From: Pseudomonadaceae bacterium
GTDB taxonomy: Bacteria; Pseudomonadota; Gammaproteobacteria; Pseudomonadales; Azotimanducaceae
DNA: 64,000 bases
Direction: 5' to 3'
Assembly: GCA_024743175.1 (NCBI GenBank)
Contig: JANSXA010000003.1
Coordinates: 527,063-591,062 of the forward strand
Numbering within the stretch: the first letter of the stretch is position 1; each line of letters begins with the position of its first letter. Shown here piece after piece: positions 55,474 through 63,854 of this stretch. Made by a program: the position numbers and the translations under genes. A model generated the notes under the pieces. The model was given only the letters and a program-made list of their open reading frames with translations. It made no database searches and was not told the origin of the DNA.

Positions 55474-56480
55474 TGCAATTGCTGCTTAGAGTAGTTAAGG
55501 CCTGGCGTGCCGTCCTGGCTCTATTGCTGTTGGCCGGCTTGTTTGCCTGTAGTGGCGAACAGGATTCACGCACGACATTCTCCATCGCCACCGGTGGCAC
55601 AGCCGGGCTGTACTATCCCTTTGGTGGCGGCATGGCATCAATCTGGTCAGAGCATCTGCCGCATGTAAACGTGAAAGCGGAAGTGACCGGTGGTTCTGTT
55701 ACCAACGTGGTTCAGGTTGCCAGACAGGAAAGTGAATTTGGTCTTGCCATGGCTGATGTAGTCACCGATGCCTTTCTTGGGCAGGGACGGTTTCCTGAAC
55801 CCCTGCCGCTGCGGGTGCTGCTTAACGCTTACCCCAACATTGTGCATATCCTGACGCTGGCTGATAGTGGCGTGAACACCGTTTCCGATCTGCGCGGCAA
55901 GCGTGTTTCGTTAGGTGCTTCAGGTTCGGGTACCGCAATTGCGGCGGAAAACGTTGTGACAGGCCTTGGTGTTACTTTAGACGAGCTGTCTGCAGCCTAT
56001 CTGAATTTTGGGGAAACCACTTCCGCGTTAAAAGACGGCACCATTGATGCGGGTTTTGTGGTTGGTGGCTTAGGCCTGGCTGCAGTGACCGAATTGGCGG
56101 TCACCCGTGACCTGGTGCTTGTACCGCTGAGTGATGCTGACCTTGTCACGCTTCAACAACAGTTTCCGGCCTACGCGGGTTATTGGATACCCGGTGACAC
56201 CTACAGTGGAATTACTCAGCCCGTGCAGGCGCTGGGCATCTGGAGCGCTGTAGTGGTGCATGAATCCATGTCCGAAGCGCTGGCGTACAGTCTGACCTGC
56301 ACGCTGTTTGCGCACAAACAGGTTCTGTTAGGGGTCTCGCCGGTGGCGGAAGATATGAGCGTCGCCAACCTCACAAAGCTGGCTGCGGTACCCTTGCATC
56401 CGGGTACCCAGCGCTATCTGCAGGCTGTGCAGGGCACTATGCCGGAAGCCGTTGATTGCCTGGCGCCTGACGGTGTCTGA
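55473..56480 (+). CDS. TAXI-type TRAP transporter solute-binding lipoprotein
   Basis: A 335-residue protein with a lipoprotein signal (ALLLLAGLFAC). The mature part holds the TAXI-family pattern: FSIATGGTAGLYYPFGGGMA, LRVLLNAYPNIVHILTLADSGV, and KRVSLGASGSGTAIAAENV. TAXI proteins bind small organic acids (2-oxoglutarate or glutamate in studied cases) for the paired TRAP permease. Translation is coupled to the SDR upstream (TGATG). The permease gene begins before its stop. Confidence 0.92.
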   Translation: MQLLLRVVKAWRAVLALLLLAGLFACSGEQDSRTTFSIATGGTAGLYYPFGGGMASIWSEHLPHVNVKAEVTGGSVTNVVQVARQESEFGLAMADVVTDAFLGQGRFPEPLPLRVLLNAYPNIVHILTLADSGVNTVSDLRGKRVSLGASGSGTAIAAENVVTGLGVTLDELSAAYLNFGETTSALKDGTIDAGFVVGGLGLAAVTELAVTRDLVLVPLSDADLVTLQQQFPAYAGYWIPGDTYSGITQPVQALGIWSAVVVHESMSEALAYSLTCTLFAHKQVLLGVSPVAEDMSVANLTKLAAVPLHPGTQRYLQAVQGTMPEAVDCLAPDGV

Positions 56481-58389
56481 TCAGAACAACGAGCACTGGC
56501 TCAGCCCGACGGGTCGCCTGGTTTTTATTCTCGCGCTGTTACTGTCTGTGTTTCAGTTGTGGCAGCCCATTGTGGGTTTTTTCCCGCCTGGGGCAGTACC
56601 ATTTGAAGCGGTGTTTGGCTTGCTGCCGGCAACCTATTTCCGACCGGTTCATCTGTGCTGGATTCTGATGATTGGTTTTCTGATATACCCCCTCTCGAAA
56701 CAGGCTCACCACAGAGGCTGGCGGACACTGGATATGCTGGCCATTGCCGGGCTGATGTGGGCTTCCTACCGGGTGGTGCAGTTCGATTATCAGGGTTTGA
56801 ATCATCTGTTGTATGGCCTGTCCTGGCCGGATTACATCGCAGGCCTGTTGTTGCTGGGCACTACCCTGGAGATGGCGCGGCGCGCGGTGGGTGCGGTGAT
56901 GATGGTGGTTGGTCTGACCTTTATCCTCTATGCCGCGTTTGGTAACTACCTGCCTGATGTGCTGGCCACCCGTGGCTTCACTTTTGAGCGCATTGTTCGT
57001 TTTCAGGTGTTTACCGGTGCCGGTCTGTTTGGCGCCCCACTTGGTATCGCTGCGGGTGCGGTCTTCAGCTTTGTTCTGTTTGGTGCCTTCCTGCAGGTCA
57101 CCGGTGCGGGCCAGTTTCTGATCAATCTGTCGTTTGCGGCAGCAGGTCGCTATCGCGGTGGTCCGGCAAAAGCCAGTGTCATTGCTTCTGCTGCGATGGG
57201 GTCTATTTCCGGTAGCGCCATAGCGAATACCGTGACCACCGGGTCCCTCACCATCCCCATGATGAAACAGTTAGGCTACAAGTCCGAAGAGGCGGCAGGT
57301 ATTGAAGCGGCGGCATCTACGGGCGGGCAGATCATGCCGCCAATCATGGGGGCGGGTGCGTTTGTCATGGCTGAATTCACTAAAACGCCCTATGGAGACA
57401 TTGTCTGGATGTCACTATTGCCTGCATTGCTGTATTTCACCTCGGTGTTACTGTACGTACACATCATGGCGGCCAAGGGTGGTTTTACCGGCATGAAAAA
57501 TCCAGCGGGTGCGTGGCGGGTGCTGCGTGATGGGTTACATTTTCTGTTACCGCTGGCTTTGATCACTGTGTTGCTGCTGAATAATTACTCACCGGTACTG
57601 GTGGGCGTTTCCGGTTGTGCTGCGGTAGTGTTGGCCAGCTTGCTGCGCCGGCACACCCGAGTGGGTCTGGCTGAGATTGCGGATGCGCTCCACAACGGCG
57701 CACGCATGGCGGTACCTATTTCTGTTGCCTGCGCAGTTGCAGGCATTGTTGTTGGCACCATTGGGCAGACCGGGATCGGCCTGCAATTCACGGAGTCTGT
57801 GGTTGGCATGAGTAATGGCCAGCTCTGGCTGGCGCTGATACTTGTGGCTCTGGCGGCGCTGGTGCTGGGTATGGGGCTGCCGGCTACGGCGGCTTACATA
57901 GTACTGGCTGTTATGACGGCACCTGCCTTGCAGGAGCTGGGGTTGGCATTAATCACTGCGCATATGATTATCTTCTGGCTTTCGCAGACATCCAATGTCA
58001 CGCCGCCCATTGCCCTGGCTGCCTTTGCCGGCGCGGGCATTGCTGGTGCTGCGCCGACGCGGGCTGCGGTAGAGGCTTTCAAGCTGGCCAGTGGTTTGTT
58101 CGTGATCCCGCTGATGATGGCGTTTTCACCTCTGCTGCTGACGCCGGAACGGGACTGGTTGGATGTGCTACCCGCTGCAGGCTTAACTTTATCCATGGTG
58201 CTGGGGATCGCCATGGCGGTAGAGGGTTATCTGTTTGTGCAACTGCGCTGGTATCTTGTTGTACTCAGCGCACTCAGCGTTGTACTGATGCTGTGGCCAT
58301 CCATGGTCAGTCGTAGTGTCGGAGTGGCGCTGTGCCTGAGTGTTGTCGCCGCAAACTACCTGAGCAGCCGAAAAGCTGCAGTGCAATAA
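56473..58389 (+). CDS. TRAP transporter permease, fused 4TM/12TM type
   Basis: About 638 residues with roughly eighteen hydrophobic helices, the DctQ/DctM fusion seen with TAXI-type binding proteins. The large-subunit landmarks GSISGSAIANTVTTGSLTIP and AAASTGGQIMPPIMGAGAFVMAE are present, with the LGMGLPATAAYIVLAV motif near residue 470. It imports organic acids with Na+. I chose the GTG at 56473; an in-frame TTG at 56452 would lengthen it by seven residues. It overlaps the SBP gene's end. The next gene is on the other strand and ends two bases away. Confidence 0.92.
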   Translation: MSDQNNEHWLSPTGRLVFILALLLSVFQLWQPIVGFFPPGAVPFEAVFGLLPATYFRPVHLCWILMIGFLIYPLSKQAHHRGWRTLDMLAIAGLMWASYRVVQFDYQGLNHLLYGLSWPDYIAGLLLLGTTLEMARRAVGAVMMVVGLTFILYAAFGNYLPDVLATRGFTFERIVRFQVFTGAGLFGAPLGIAAGAVFSFVLFGAFLQVTGAGQFLINLSFAAAGRYRGGPAKASVIASAAMGSISGSAIANTVTTGSLTIPMMKQLGYKSEEAAGIEAAASTGGQIMPPIMGAGAFVMAEFTKTPYGDIVWMSLLPALLYFTSVLLYVHIMAAKGGFTGMKNPAGAWRVLRDGLHFLLPLALITVLLLNNYSPVLVGVSGCAAVVLASLLRRHTRVGLAEIADALHNGARMAVPISVACAVAGIVVGTIGQTGIGLQFTESVVGMSNGQLWLALILVALAALVLGMGLPATAAYIVLAVMTAPALQELGLALITAHMIIFWLSQTSNVTPPIALAAFAGAGIAGAAPTRAAVEAFKLASGLFVIPLMMAFSPLLLTPERDWLDVLPAAGLTLSMVLGIAMAVEGYLFVQLRWYLVVLSALSVVLMLWPSMVSRSVGVALCLSVVAANYLSSRKAAVQ

Positions 58390-58390
58390 C

Positions 58391-58816
58391 TCAGTTCAAA
58401 GTTTCTCTATTCGCAAGCCACTGTTCGTGGGGTACAAACTGAGTCTTGTCCCAGAATCCCCACTGTTGTGACTTGGCGCCGGTGATGATCAGCGTCCAGA
58501 CAGGTTTGCCGTCATCCAGGCGCACAATGTGCTGGTGCGCAGCAGGGCGGAAGTAGGGCCGAAAACGACGTACTCTTACCTGTGCCTGAGTTGGGGTGGT
58601 CTCGACATAATCGCGCAGGGGCAGGGTGATGAACCACCAGGGATGGTCATGAAACGCCCGATCATCGTCACCTTTGTGGAACTTGTGGACACGCAAAGTG
58701 AAGCCACACCAGAGAATCCAGCGTTCCAGATAGGCCTCGCCATTGTCCAGCACCAGGTCGTGGGTTATGCCGAAGCGCCATCTGCCGAGGTTTTTTACCG
58801 CGTCGAAATAAGGCAT
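58391..58816 (-). CDS. Small cupin-like protein of unknown function
   Basis: A 141-residue protein. Histidine-rich motifs HKFHKGDDDRAFHDHPWWF and FRPAAHQHIVRLDD look like the two cupin motifs with His metal ligands, and the aromatic-rich GKPVWTLIITGAKSQQWGFW follows. The family is found in phages and bacteria without a known function. Its stop lies two bases from the convergent TRAP permease stop, so no terminator separates them. Confidence 0.72.
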   Translation of the reverse strand: MPYFDAVKNLGRWRFGITHDLVLDNGEAYLERWILWCGFTLRVHKFHKGDDDRAFHDHPWWFITLPLRDYVETTPTQAQVRVRRFRPYFRPAAHQHIVRLDDGKPVWTLIITGAKSQQWGFWDKTQFVPHEQWLANRETLN

Positions 58817-58884
58817 GAATAGTCAGTCGTAGAATGCGGCGCGGATTGTATAATTGTTGCGCAATCAAGTACCACAAGAGTTCT

Positions 58885-60144
58885 ATGGAAATTTTCGAAA
58901 CTTCGCCGGAATTAGATAACGCCCTGGTTGATCCGGCTAACTGGAGCCAGGAAAACTGGGTGCATGAGCAGTTCAGCTGGCTGCGTGCAAATGCCCCCTT
59001 GCGCAAACTTGCACCGGAAGGCTTTGAGCCTTTCTGGAATGTCACCCGTTATAAAGACATCAAAGAAATAGAACAGCACAAAGACGTGTTCATTAATGAT
59101 CCACGGCCGGTGCTGGGTCCGCAGATGATGCAGGCGATCATGCAGCAGATGTCCGGGCGTAAACACCTGGTCAGGTCACTGGTGCAGATGGACGACCCGG
59201 ATCATATGAAGTATCGCCGTCTCACCCAGGGATGGTTCATGGGTACCAACCTGCGCAAACTGCAGGATCGGGTGGATACCCTGGCGAAACACTACGTTGA
59301 CCGCATGCAGGCGTTGGGTGGCGAGTGTGATTTTGTCAAAGACGTGGGTATCTGGTATCCGCTGCGGGTCATCATGTCGATTCTCGGCGTGCCGGAAGAA
59401 GATGAGCCGCTGATGTTGAAACTGACCCAGGAGCTGTTCGGCAGCTCTGATCCCGACGTTACACGGTCTTTTGAGATGACAGAATTCATGCAGGTAGTCA
59501 TGGATTTTGAGGCCTATTTTCAGAAGCTCACCGCTGCGCGCCGCGCAAACCCGACTGACGATGTCGCCTCGCTGATTGCCAATGCTGAGATAGATGGGCA
59601 ACCGATTCCGGACCATGAAATAAACGGCTACTACATCATCATTGCCACCGCAGGCCATGACACGACAAGTTCCTCAACCGCTGGTGGCCTCCTGGCGCTG
59701 CTGAACAACCCGGATCAGCTGGCGAAGCTGCAAAGTGATCCCGAGACTTATCTGCCTGGGGCTGTTGATGAGATGATCCGCTGGACCAGTCCCGTACGAC
59801 ACTTCATGCGCACGGCAACCCGGGACTATGAAATAGGCGGGCAGACAATTCGAGAAGGGGACTCTGCAATCCTGTGGTATCCGTCAGCCAATCGAGATGA
59901 AGAGATTTTCTCTGACCCCTTTGAATTCCGGGTGGATCGTAAAGAAGCCAAGCACCTGGCCTTTGGCTTTGGCGCCCATGTCTGCCTGGGACAACATCTG
60001 GCGCGGATGGAAATTACCGCCCTGTTCAAAGAACTGTTGTCACGCCTGTCGCATATCGAATTGGCTGGTGAACCAAAGTACATGCAATCCACCTTTGTTG
60101 GTGGGCTGAAAAGCCTGCCGATTCGGTATCAGATGAAGACTTAA
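58885..60144 (+). CDS. Cytochrome P450
   Basis: A 419-residue soluble bacterial P450. The I-helix oxygen-activation motif is AGHDTT (from residue 256), the K-helix ExxR is EMIR (Glu296/Arg299), and the heme loop is FGFGAHVCLGQHLAR with Cys367 as the axial ligand. Class I P450s of this shape (CYP125/CYP142 and CYP153 neighbourhood) hydroxylate terpenoids, steroids or alkanes using a ferredoxin partner, which is not in the window. The ATG at 58885 (MEIFETS) was chosen over an upstream one. It stands alone between the cupin-like gene and the LysR regulator. Confidence 0.93.
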   Translation: MEIFETSPELDNALVDPANWSQENWVHEQFSWLRANAPLRKLAPEGFEPFWNVTRYKDIKEIEQHKDVFINDPRPVLGPQMMQAIMQQMSGRKHLVRSLVQMDDPDHMKYRRLTQGWFMGTNLRKLQDRVDTLAKHYVDRMQALGGECDFVKDVGIWYPLRVIMSILGVPEEDEPLMLKLTQELFGSSDPDVTRSFEMTEFMQVVMDFEAYFQKLTAARRANPTDDVASLIANAEIDGQPIPDHEINGYYIIIATAGHDTTSSSTAGGLLALLNNPDQLAKLQSDPETYLPGAVDEMIRWTSPVRHFMRTATRDYEIGGQTIREGDSAILWYPSANRDEEIFSDPFEFRVDRKEAKHLAFGFGAHVCLGQHLARMEITALFKELLSRLSHIELAGEPKYMQSTFVGGLKSLPIRYQMKT

Positions 60145-60267
60145 GCCTTGGTGGCTCGACGTTTGGGGACAGACCATGTGGCATGGCGTGAAAGCGGACA
60201 CTGAAGGAGGGGCGGGTGGACTGTCTCAGTTCGACCCAATGCGTTCATTTAATACAGGCCGGCGCGT

Positions 60268-61182
60268 TCAGTGTTCAGCAACAAAGTCTGCGAGTTTCGC
60301 CTGGAGGAACTCTTGGAGTGCGATCACTGGTGCGGTAAATCCTCGTCGTCGGGGCATAACCAAATTGAGATGTGCCCGGCCCACATGCCACTCAGGTAAC
60401 ACTTTGATCAACTGACCGGATGCCAGCTCGTCCCTGCATGTGTAAGCAGGTAGCGCCACGATACCGAGGCCTTCAATTGCGGTTTGCTTCAAGGTGGCCA
60501 TATCGTCGCTCTTTAACCTGGGTTCAATTTGAACATATTTTTGCTCACCAGATTTGTGTTCCAGTTTCCAGCGTTTGCCTGCGGCTTGCCAACCAAGGAC
60601 AAGCGTCTGTTGGTTCTCGAGATCTGATGGTGTCGCAAACGATTTTTCCTTAGTTGAATAGTGGGGTGAGGCAAACAAGTGCCATTCAACAACAGCCAGC
60701 GGTCTCTGTATCAGCGTTGAGTCGGGCAATGGGTCGGTGTGTCCACGAATCGACATATCAATGCCGGCGGCGACGAGATCAACGGTCTGGTTTGTCACTT
60801 GTTGCAGCACTGTGACCTGTGGATTGTCTGCCAGAAAGCAAGGTAAAAATTCTTTCAGCACAAATTGAGCTACACCTACCGAACAGCTCAGGGAGGCTTT
60901 TCCGGACAAGGTGTTTTTCTTACGTTTAAGTGCAGCCTCAGCAAGTTCTGTCTGGTCGACCGCAGCGCGCGCATGCTGGTAAAAGACCTCGCCGAGCTCG
61001 GTGATTCTAGATTGGCGAGTCGTCCGTTGGATCAGGATTGCATCCAGGCGCTCCTCCAGCTGTGCGATATGCCTGCTCAGTCTTGATTTGGGAATCCCTA
61101 GCGCTTCGGCAGCGCGCGTAAACCCTCCTTTTTCGACCACGTGCACAAAGTAATAGTAGTCGTTCAAATCCACAGGTGTCAT
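60268..61182 (-). CDS. LysR-family transcriptional regulator
   Basis: About 304 residues: an N-terminal winged helix (YYYFVHVVEKGGFTRAAEALG, then SRLSRHIAQLEERL) and the substrate-binding domain. The start is the ATG at 61182 (MTPVDLNDYYYF); the 35 residues upstream in the frame lack family similarity and would overlap the operator. The linker reads RTTRQSRITELGEVFYQHARA, the standard LysR turn. It is divergent from the pirin gene across a perfect palindrome, the usual plan for LysR regulation of a neighbour. It resembles YhaJ, which controls yhaK (a pirin-like gene) in E. coli. Confidence 0.9.
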   Translation of the reverse strand: MTPVDLNDYYYFVHVVEKGGFTRAAEALGIPKSRLSRHIAQLEERLDAILIQRTTRQSRITELGEVFYQHARAAVDQTELAEAALKRKKNTLSGKASLSCSVGVAQFVLKEFLPCFLADNPQVTVLQQVTNQTVDLVAAGIDMSIRGHTDPLPDSTLIQRPLAVVEWHLFASPHYSTKEKSFATPSDLENQQTLVLGWQAAGKRWKLEHKSGEQKYVQIEPRLKSDDMATLKQTAIEGLGIVALPAYTCRDELASGQLIKVLPEWHVGRAHLNLVMPRRRGFTAPVIALQEFLQAKLADFVAEH

Positions 61183-61194
61183 TGGATCCCCGGG

Positions 61195-61227
61195 CCTATA
61201 TTGTTCTGAATATAGGATTATATATTC
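61195..61227. promoter_or_regulatory. Divergent LysR-pirin operator palindrome
   Basis: A perfect 8-bp inverted repeat, CCTATATT-N6-AATATAGG, covers 61195-61216. It is followed by a second, overlapping pair GAATAT-N8-ATATTC ending at 61227. The first begins 13 nt upstream of the LysR ATG, so the LysR protein likely represses or activates both itself and the pirin gene here. Confidence 0.6.
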
Positions 61228-61300
61228 TGAGACTGGCTCTTCTAGTTCTAATTGTCCTGTTCTTATACTTACTGCGAGCTTAACCAACAGGATTTAGAAT

Positions 61301-62200
61301 ATGAACGCCATCAACACCGCAGGTAATCAAAGCTTCAAATCTGGAAACATGGCCGCATTATCCGAGCCACTACACGGAACAGATCTCTCGATCGGAAATG
61401 GATTTGAAGCTCAGAGTTTCCGAGCTCAAGAAGTCGGACAACTGATGGATCCCTTAGTGATGGTCGATCACTACGTGATGACCGCACCTACTTTTGGAGC
61501 ACACCCTCATGCAGGTATGTCTGCGGTGTCATTGCTGTTCGAAGACAGCGAGGGTCTTTTTCATAACCGTGATTCGCTCGGCAATGATTTTGATCTGCGG
61601 CCCGGGGATCTGTATTGGCTCAAAGCAGGTAGTGGTGCTGTTCATGATGAATCACCGCGAGTTGATGCTCGAACTCACGGATTGCAGGTATTCGTTAACG
61701 TACCTCAGGCCCAACGCTTCGAGGATCCTGAGTCGATCTTAGTTCGAGCCGAAGAGATGCCCGTGATCAGCACCGAAGAATATCGTGTAAAGGTCGCCTT
61801 GGGTGAATCCAATGGCGTAAGCGGTGCAAGTTCTCCATCAATCCAAATGACCATATTGGATGGCGCTATCCAGCCGGGCGGACGTTTTGCGTATGAGTCA
61901 GCCTCGAATCGAGGCATTTGGATTCAAGCAGTGGTGGGAAATCTGGCTATCGACGTCGAGGGAGAGGTCAGGTCCTTGAATCAGGGTGAGGCGCTTGCCG
62001 TAAGCGCAACCAGAGCGACTGTCATTGGGATCAGTAATCCGTTGAATGAGTCCGTTCACTTTGCGTTGTTCGATGGGGAACAGATCGATGAATCCTATGT
62101 GCAAGATGGCCCGTTCGTAATGGGATCCAAAGAAGAGATCGCAGATATCAAAGTCGCTTACGAAGCGGGTCAATTAGGCTTGATTGCAGACAGCTCCTGA
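61301..62200 (+). CDS. Pirin-family protein
   Basis: A 299-residue two-cupin pirin. The metal site is formed by AHPHAGMSAV (His pair) and AVHDESPR (His and Glu), while the usual HPHRGFETV sequence is replaced by HPHAGMSAV. Pirins are iron-binding proteins; E. coli YhhW acts as a quercetinase and others are transcription cofactors. It is the target-side gene of a LysR-pirin divergent pair and is followed by the exported DJ-1-like gene. AAGGATTTAG-like spacing before the ATG gives only a weak ribosome-binding site. Confidence 0.9.
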   Translation: MNAINTAGNQSFKSGNMAALSEPLHGTDLSIGNGFEAQSFRAQEVGQLMDPLVMVDHYVMTAPTFGAHPHAGMSAVSLLFEDSEGLFHNRDSLGNDFDLRPGDLYWLKAGSGAVHDESPRVDARTHGLQVFVNVPQAQRFEDPESILVRAEEMPVISTEEYRVKVALGESNGVSGASSPSIQMTILDGAIQPGGRFAYESASNRGIWIQAVVGNLAIDVEGEVRSLNQGEALAVSATRATVIGISNPLNESVHFALFDGEQIDESYVQDGPFVMGSKEEIADIKVAYEAGQLGLIADSS

Positions 62201-62372
62201 CACTCGCTGTTTTGATTCGAACGACCACAAATAACGCAGACCGGTCATCGGGTTTCGCTTGCTATATACAAAGCTCCTTGGTGCTCGCAATATCACTGTC
62301 ATTAGAGCATCGGGCGCTGATTTTTACGTCCGCGATTTTGAGGCTTTCATGTGTTCTGGAAAAAGGAAGATC

Positions 62373-63128
62373 ATGCGACTTATCTTGCTATTGCTACTTA
62401 TGACCGGAGTGTTTTCGCCGGCCTGGGGAGAACTGCCCGCCGAAAAGCGGGTGTTGATAGTTGTGTCAAATGTCATTGATATGGGTGATGCCGAGGCTCA
62501 CGATGCCCGCAATAACCTCTGGGAGGTGGCTCCTCCATATCATGTCTTTCTCGCCCACGGCTATGAGGTCGACTTCGCTTCACCAAAAGGCGGCGCGGTT
62601 CAGTTTTCGATGGACCCTGTTGGCATCAGTAGCTACACAATAAAATACGAAGGTTTCGCGGATCGAGCAAACGCCTCACTCGCACCGACCGAAGTAGATT
62701 CGAGCAAATACAGTGCCGTATTTATCGGCGGAGGATACGGACCACTATTTGATGTGGCATCAGACCCGGCACTTCTATCTTTGATTGCGGCGGTCTACGA
62801 GGCTGGCGGTGTCGTTGGAGGTTGTGGTCATGGTCCGGGGGCTTTTGCAAACGTGGTTCTGAGCGATGGAGCTTTTATGGTGGCCGGAAAAAAGGTAGCG
62901 GGATTTCCAAACTCCACGGAGAGATTGAAGTCTTGGGCCAAGCAAGGGGACCTGTTGCCATTTCTAGTTGAAGATCAGCTGAGCAAAAATGGCGCTACCG
63001 TTATCAACAAAGAAAATATCGTGGACAAGAGTGACGTCATCGTTGATCAGCGAATTGTGTCCACAATGTTCCTGCCATCCGCGACCTGGGTCGCCAAGGA
63101 GATGATCAAGCTGATCGATGGCGATTGA
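62373..63128 (+). CDS. Exported DJ-1/PfpI-family protein (Hsp31-like) with displaced cysteine
   Basis: About 251 residues. It has a signal peptide (MRLILLLLLMTGVFSPAWG) after AAGGAAGA at 62363, giving the start 62373. The mature protein has the DJ-1/PfpI pattern of the Hsp31-type subfamily: EVDFASPKGG, YSAVFIGGGYGPLFD, VVGGCGHGPGAF and FANVVLSDG. Studied members are glyoxalase III or chaperones using a nucleophilic Cys in A-V-C-H-G-P. Here the order is C-G-H-G-P, so Cys lies one residue earlier and Gly takes its position. That could reduce or abolish activity. A periplasmic location is likely. Confidence 0.83.
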   Translation: MRLILLLLLMTGVFSPAWGELPAEKRVLIVVSNVIDMGDAEAHDARNNLWEVAPPYHVFLAHGYEVDFASPKGGAVQFSMDPVGISSYTIKYEGFADRANASLAPTEVDSSKYSAVFIGGGYGPLFDVASDPALLSLIAAVYEAGGVVGGCGHGPGAFANVVLSDGAFMVAGKKVAGFPNSTERLKSWAKQGDLLPFLVEDQLSKNGATVINKENIVDKSDVIVDQRIVSTMFLPSATWVAKEMIKLIDGD

Positions 63129-63240
63129 TCTGGTTGCCGATTCGAGCGGACATTCAAAAGCGTGATTGTGCTCCACTGTCACTGGCGTTTCGGGTAGATT
63201 TCGGGTTCGTGTCGTGTTCGAAAACCGATTTGAGTCGGAA

Positions 63241-63252
63241 GATGTCGACATC
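63241..63252. promoter_or_regulatory. 12-bp perfect palindrome before HTH regulator
   Basis: GATGTCGACATC is a perfect palindrome that ends eight bases before the ATG of the helix-turn-helix protein. Its position in the leader makes it a plausible autoregulatory operator; this is unproven. Confidence 0.35.
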
Positions 63253-63260
63253 TCGAAACC

Positions 63261-63854
63261 ATGGGAAGCGCAATGATTGTTCGCAAGCTACGTCTCCGCA
63301 ATGGCTGGTCGCAGGATCAGTTAGCCGAGTTCGCCGATGTTTCCGTTCGCACAATTCAGCGAATCGAACGCGGTCATAAGCCAAGCTTGGAAACAGCCAA
63401 AGCGCTGGCATCGGTGTTCGAGGTAGATGTCACTACGTTTATCACGGAGCACGAAAAAATGACTAATTTCAAACACACACATGAGACGACGACCAGTGAG
63501 CGCCTTGAGGCTGATGAGGCTGAAGCGCTTGAATATGCAAAAGGCGTTAAGGATTTCTACAGCGGGCTGATTGCCTACGTTATTCTTGCAATCGTTTTCT
63601 TCTCGATAAAGGGTTTCAATGAGCCTGTTCTGTACTGGGTATTTGGTGGTGTTGGACTTGGGCTGATCATGCAAGGTCTAATGTCGTTCGAAGTCATCCG
63701 CCTCCCATTTCAGGACCTTGAGCGTGACCTTCTCCCCAGAAAGGTAGCCATTGTGTTTAGGGCATTTCCCATTAAATTGACCTATGGGAGGTCCTGGAAT
63801 GAAACGCAAGAATTACACCGAAGAGCAGATTATCGGCATGTTGAAAGAGCATGA
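63261..63854 (+). pseudogene. XRE-type HTH regulator with 2TM domain, 3' end replaced by IS element
   Basis: The start encodes an XRE helix-turn-helix (MIVRKLRLRNGWSQDQLAEFADVS, VRTIQRIERGHKPSLETAKAL, residues 5-60), then a linker and a 2TM domain (GLIAYVILAIVFFSIKGF, VLYWVFGGVGLGLIMQGLMSFEVIRLPF). HTH-2TM proteins are usually short and end soon after the second helix. After LERDLLPRK the frame reads an unrelated tail (IVFRAFPIKLTYGRSW) that runs through the IS leader and into orfA in another frame. The natural C-terminus has probably been lost through insertion of the IS3 element. A start at 63273 is an alternative to 63261. Confidence 0.6.

Noticed and set aside
55473..60144. A secondary-metabolite cluster around the P450 and TRAP genes
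   Set aside because: No core synthase (PKS, NRPS, terpene cyclase) is present; these look like uptake and catabolism genes.
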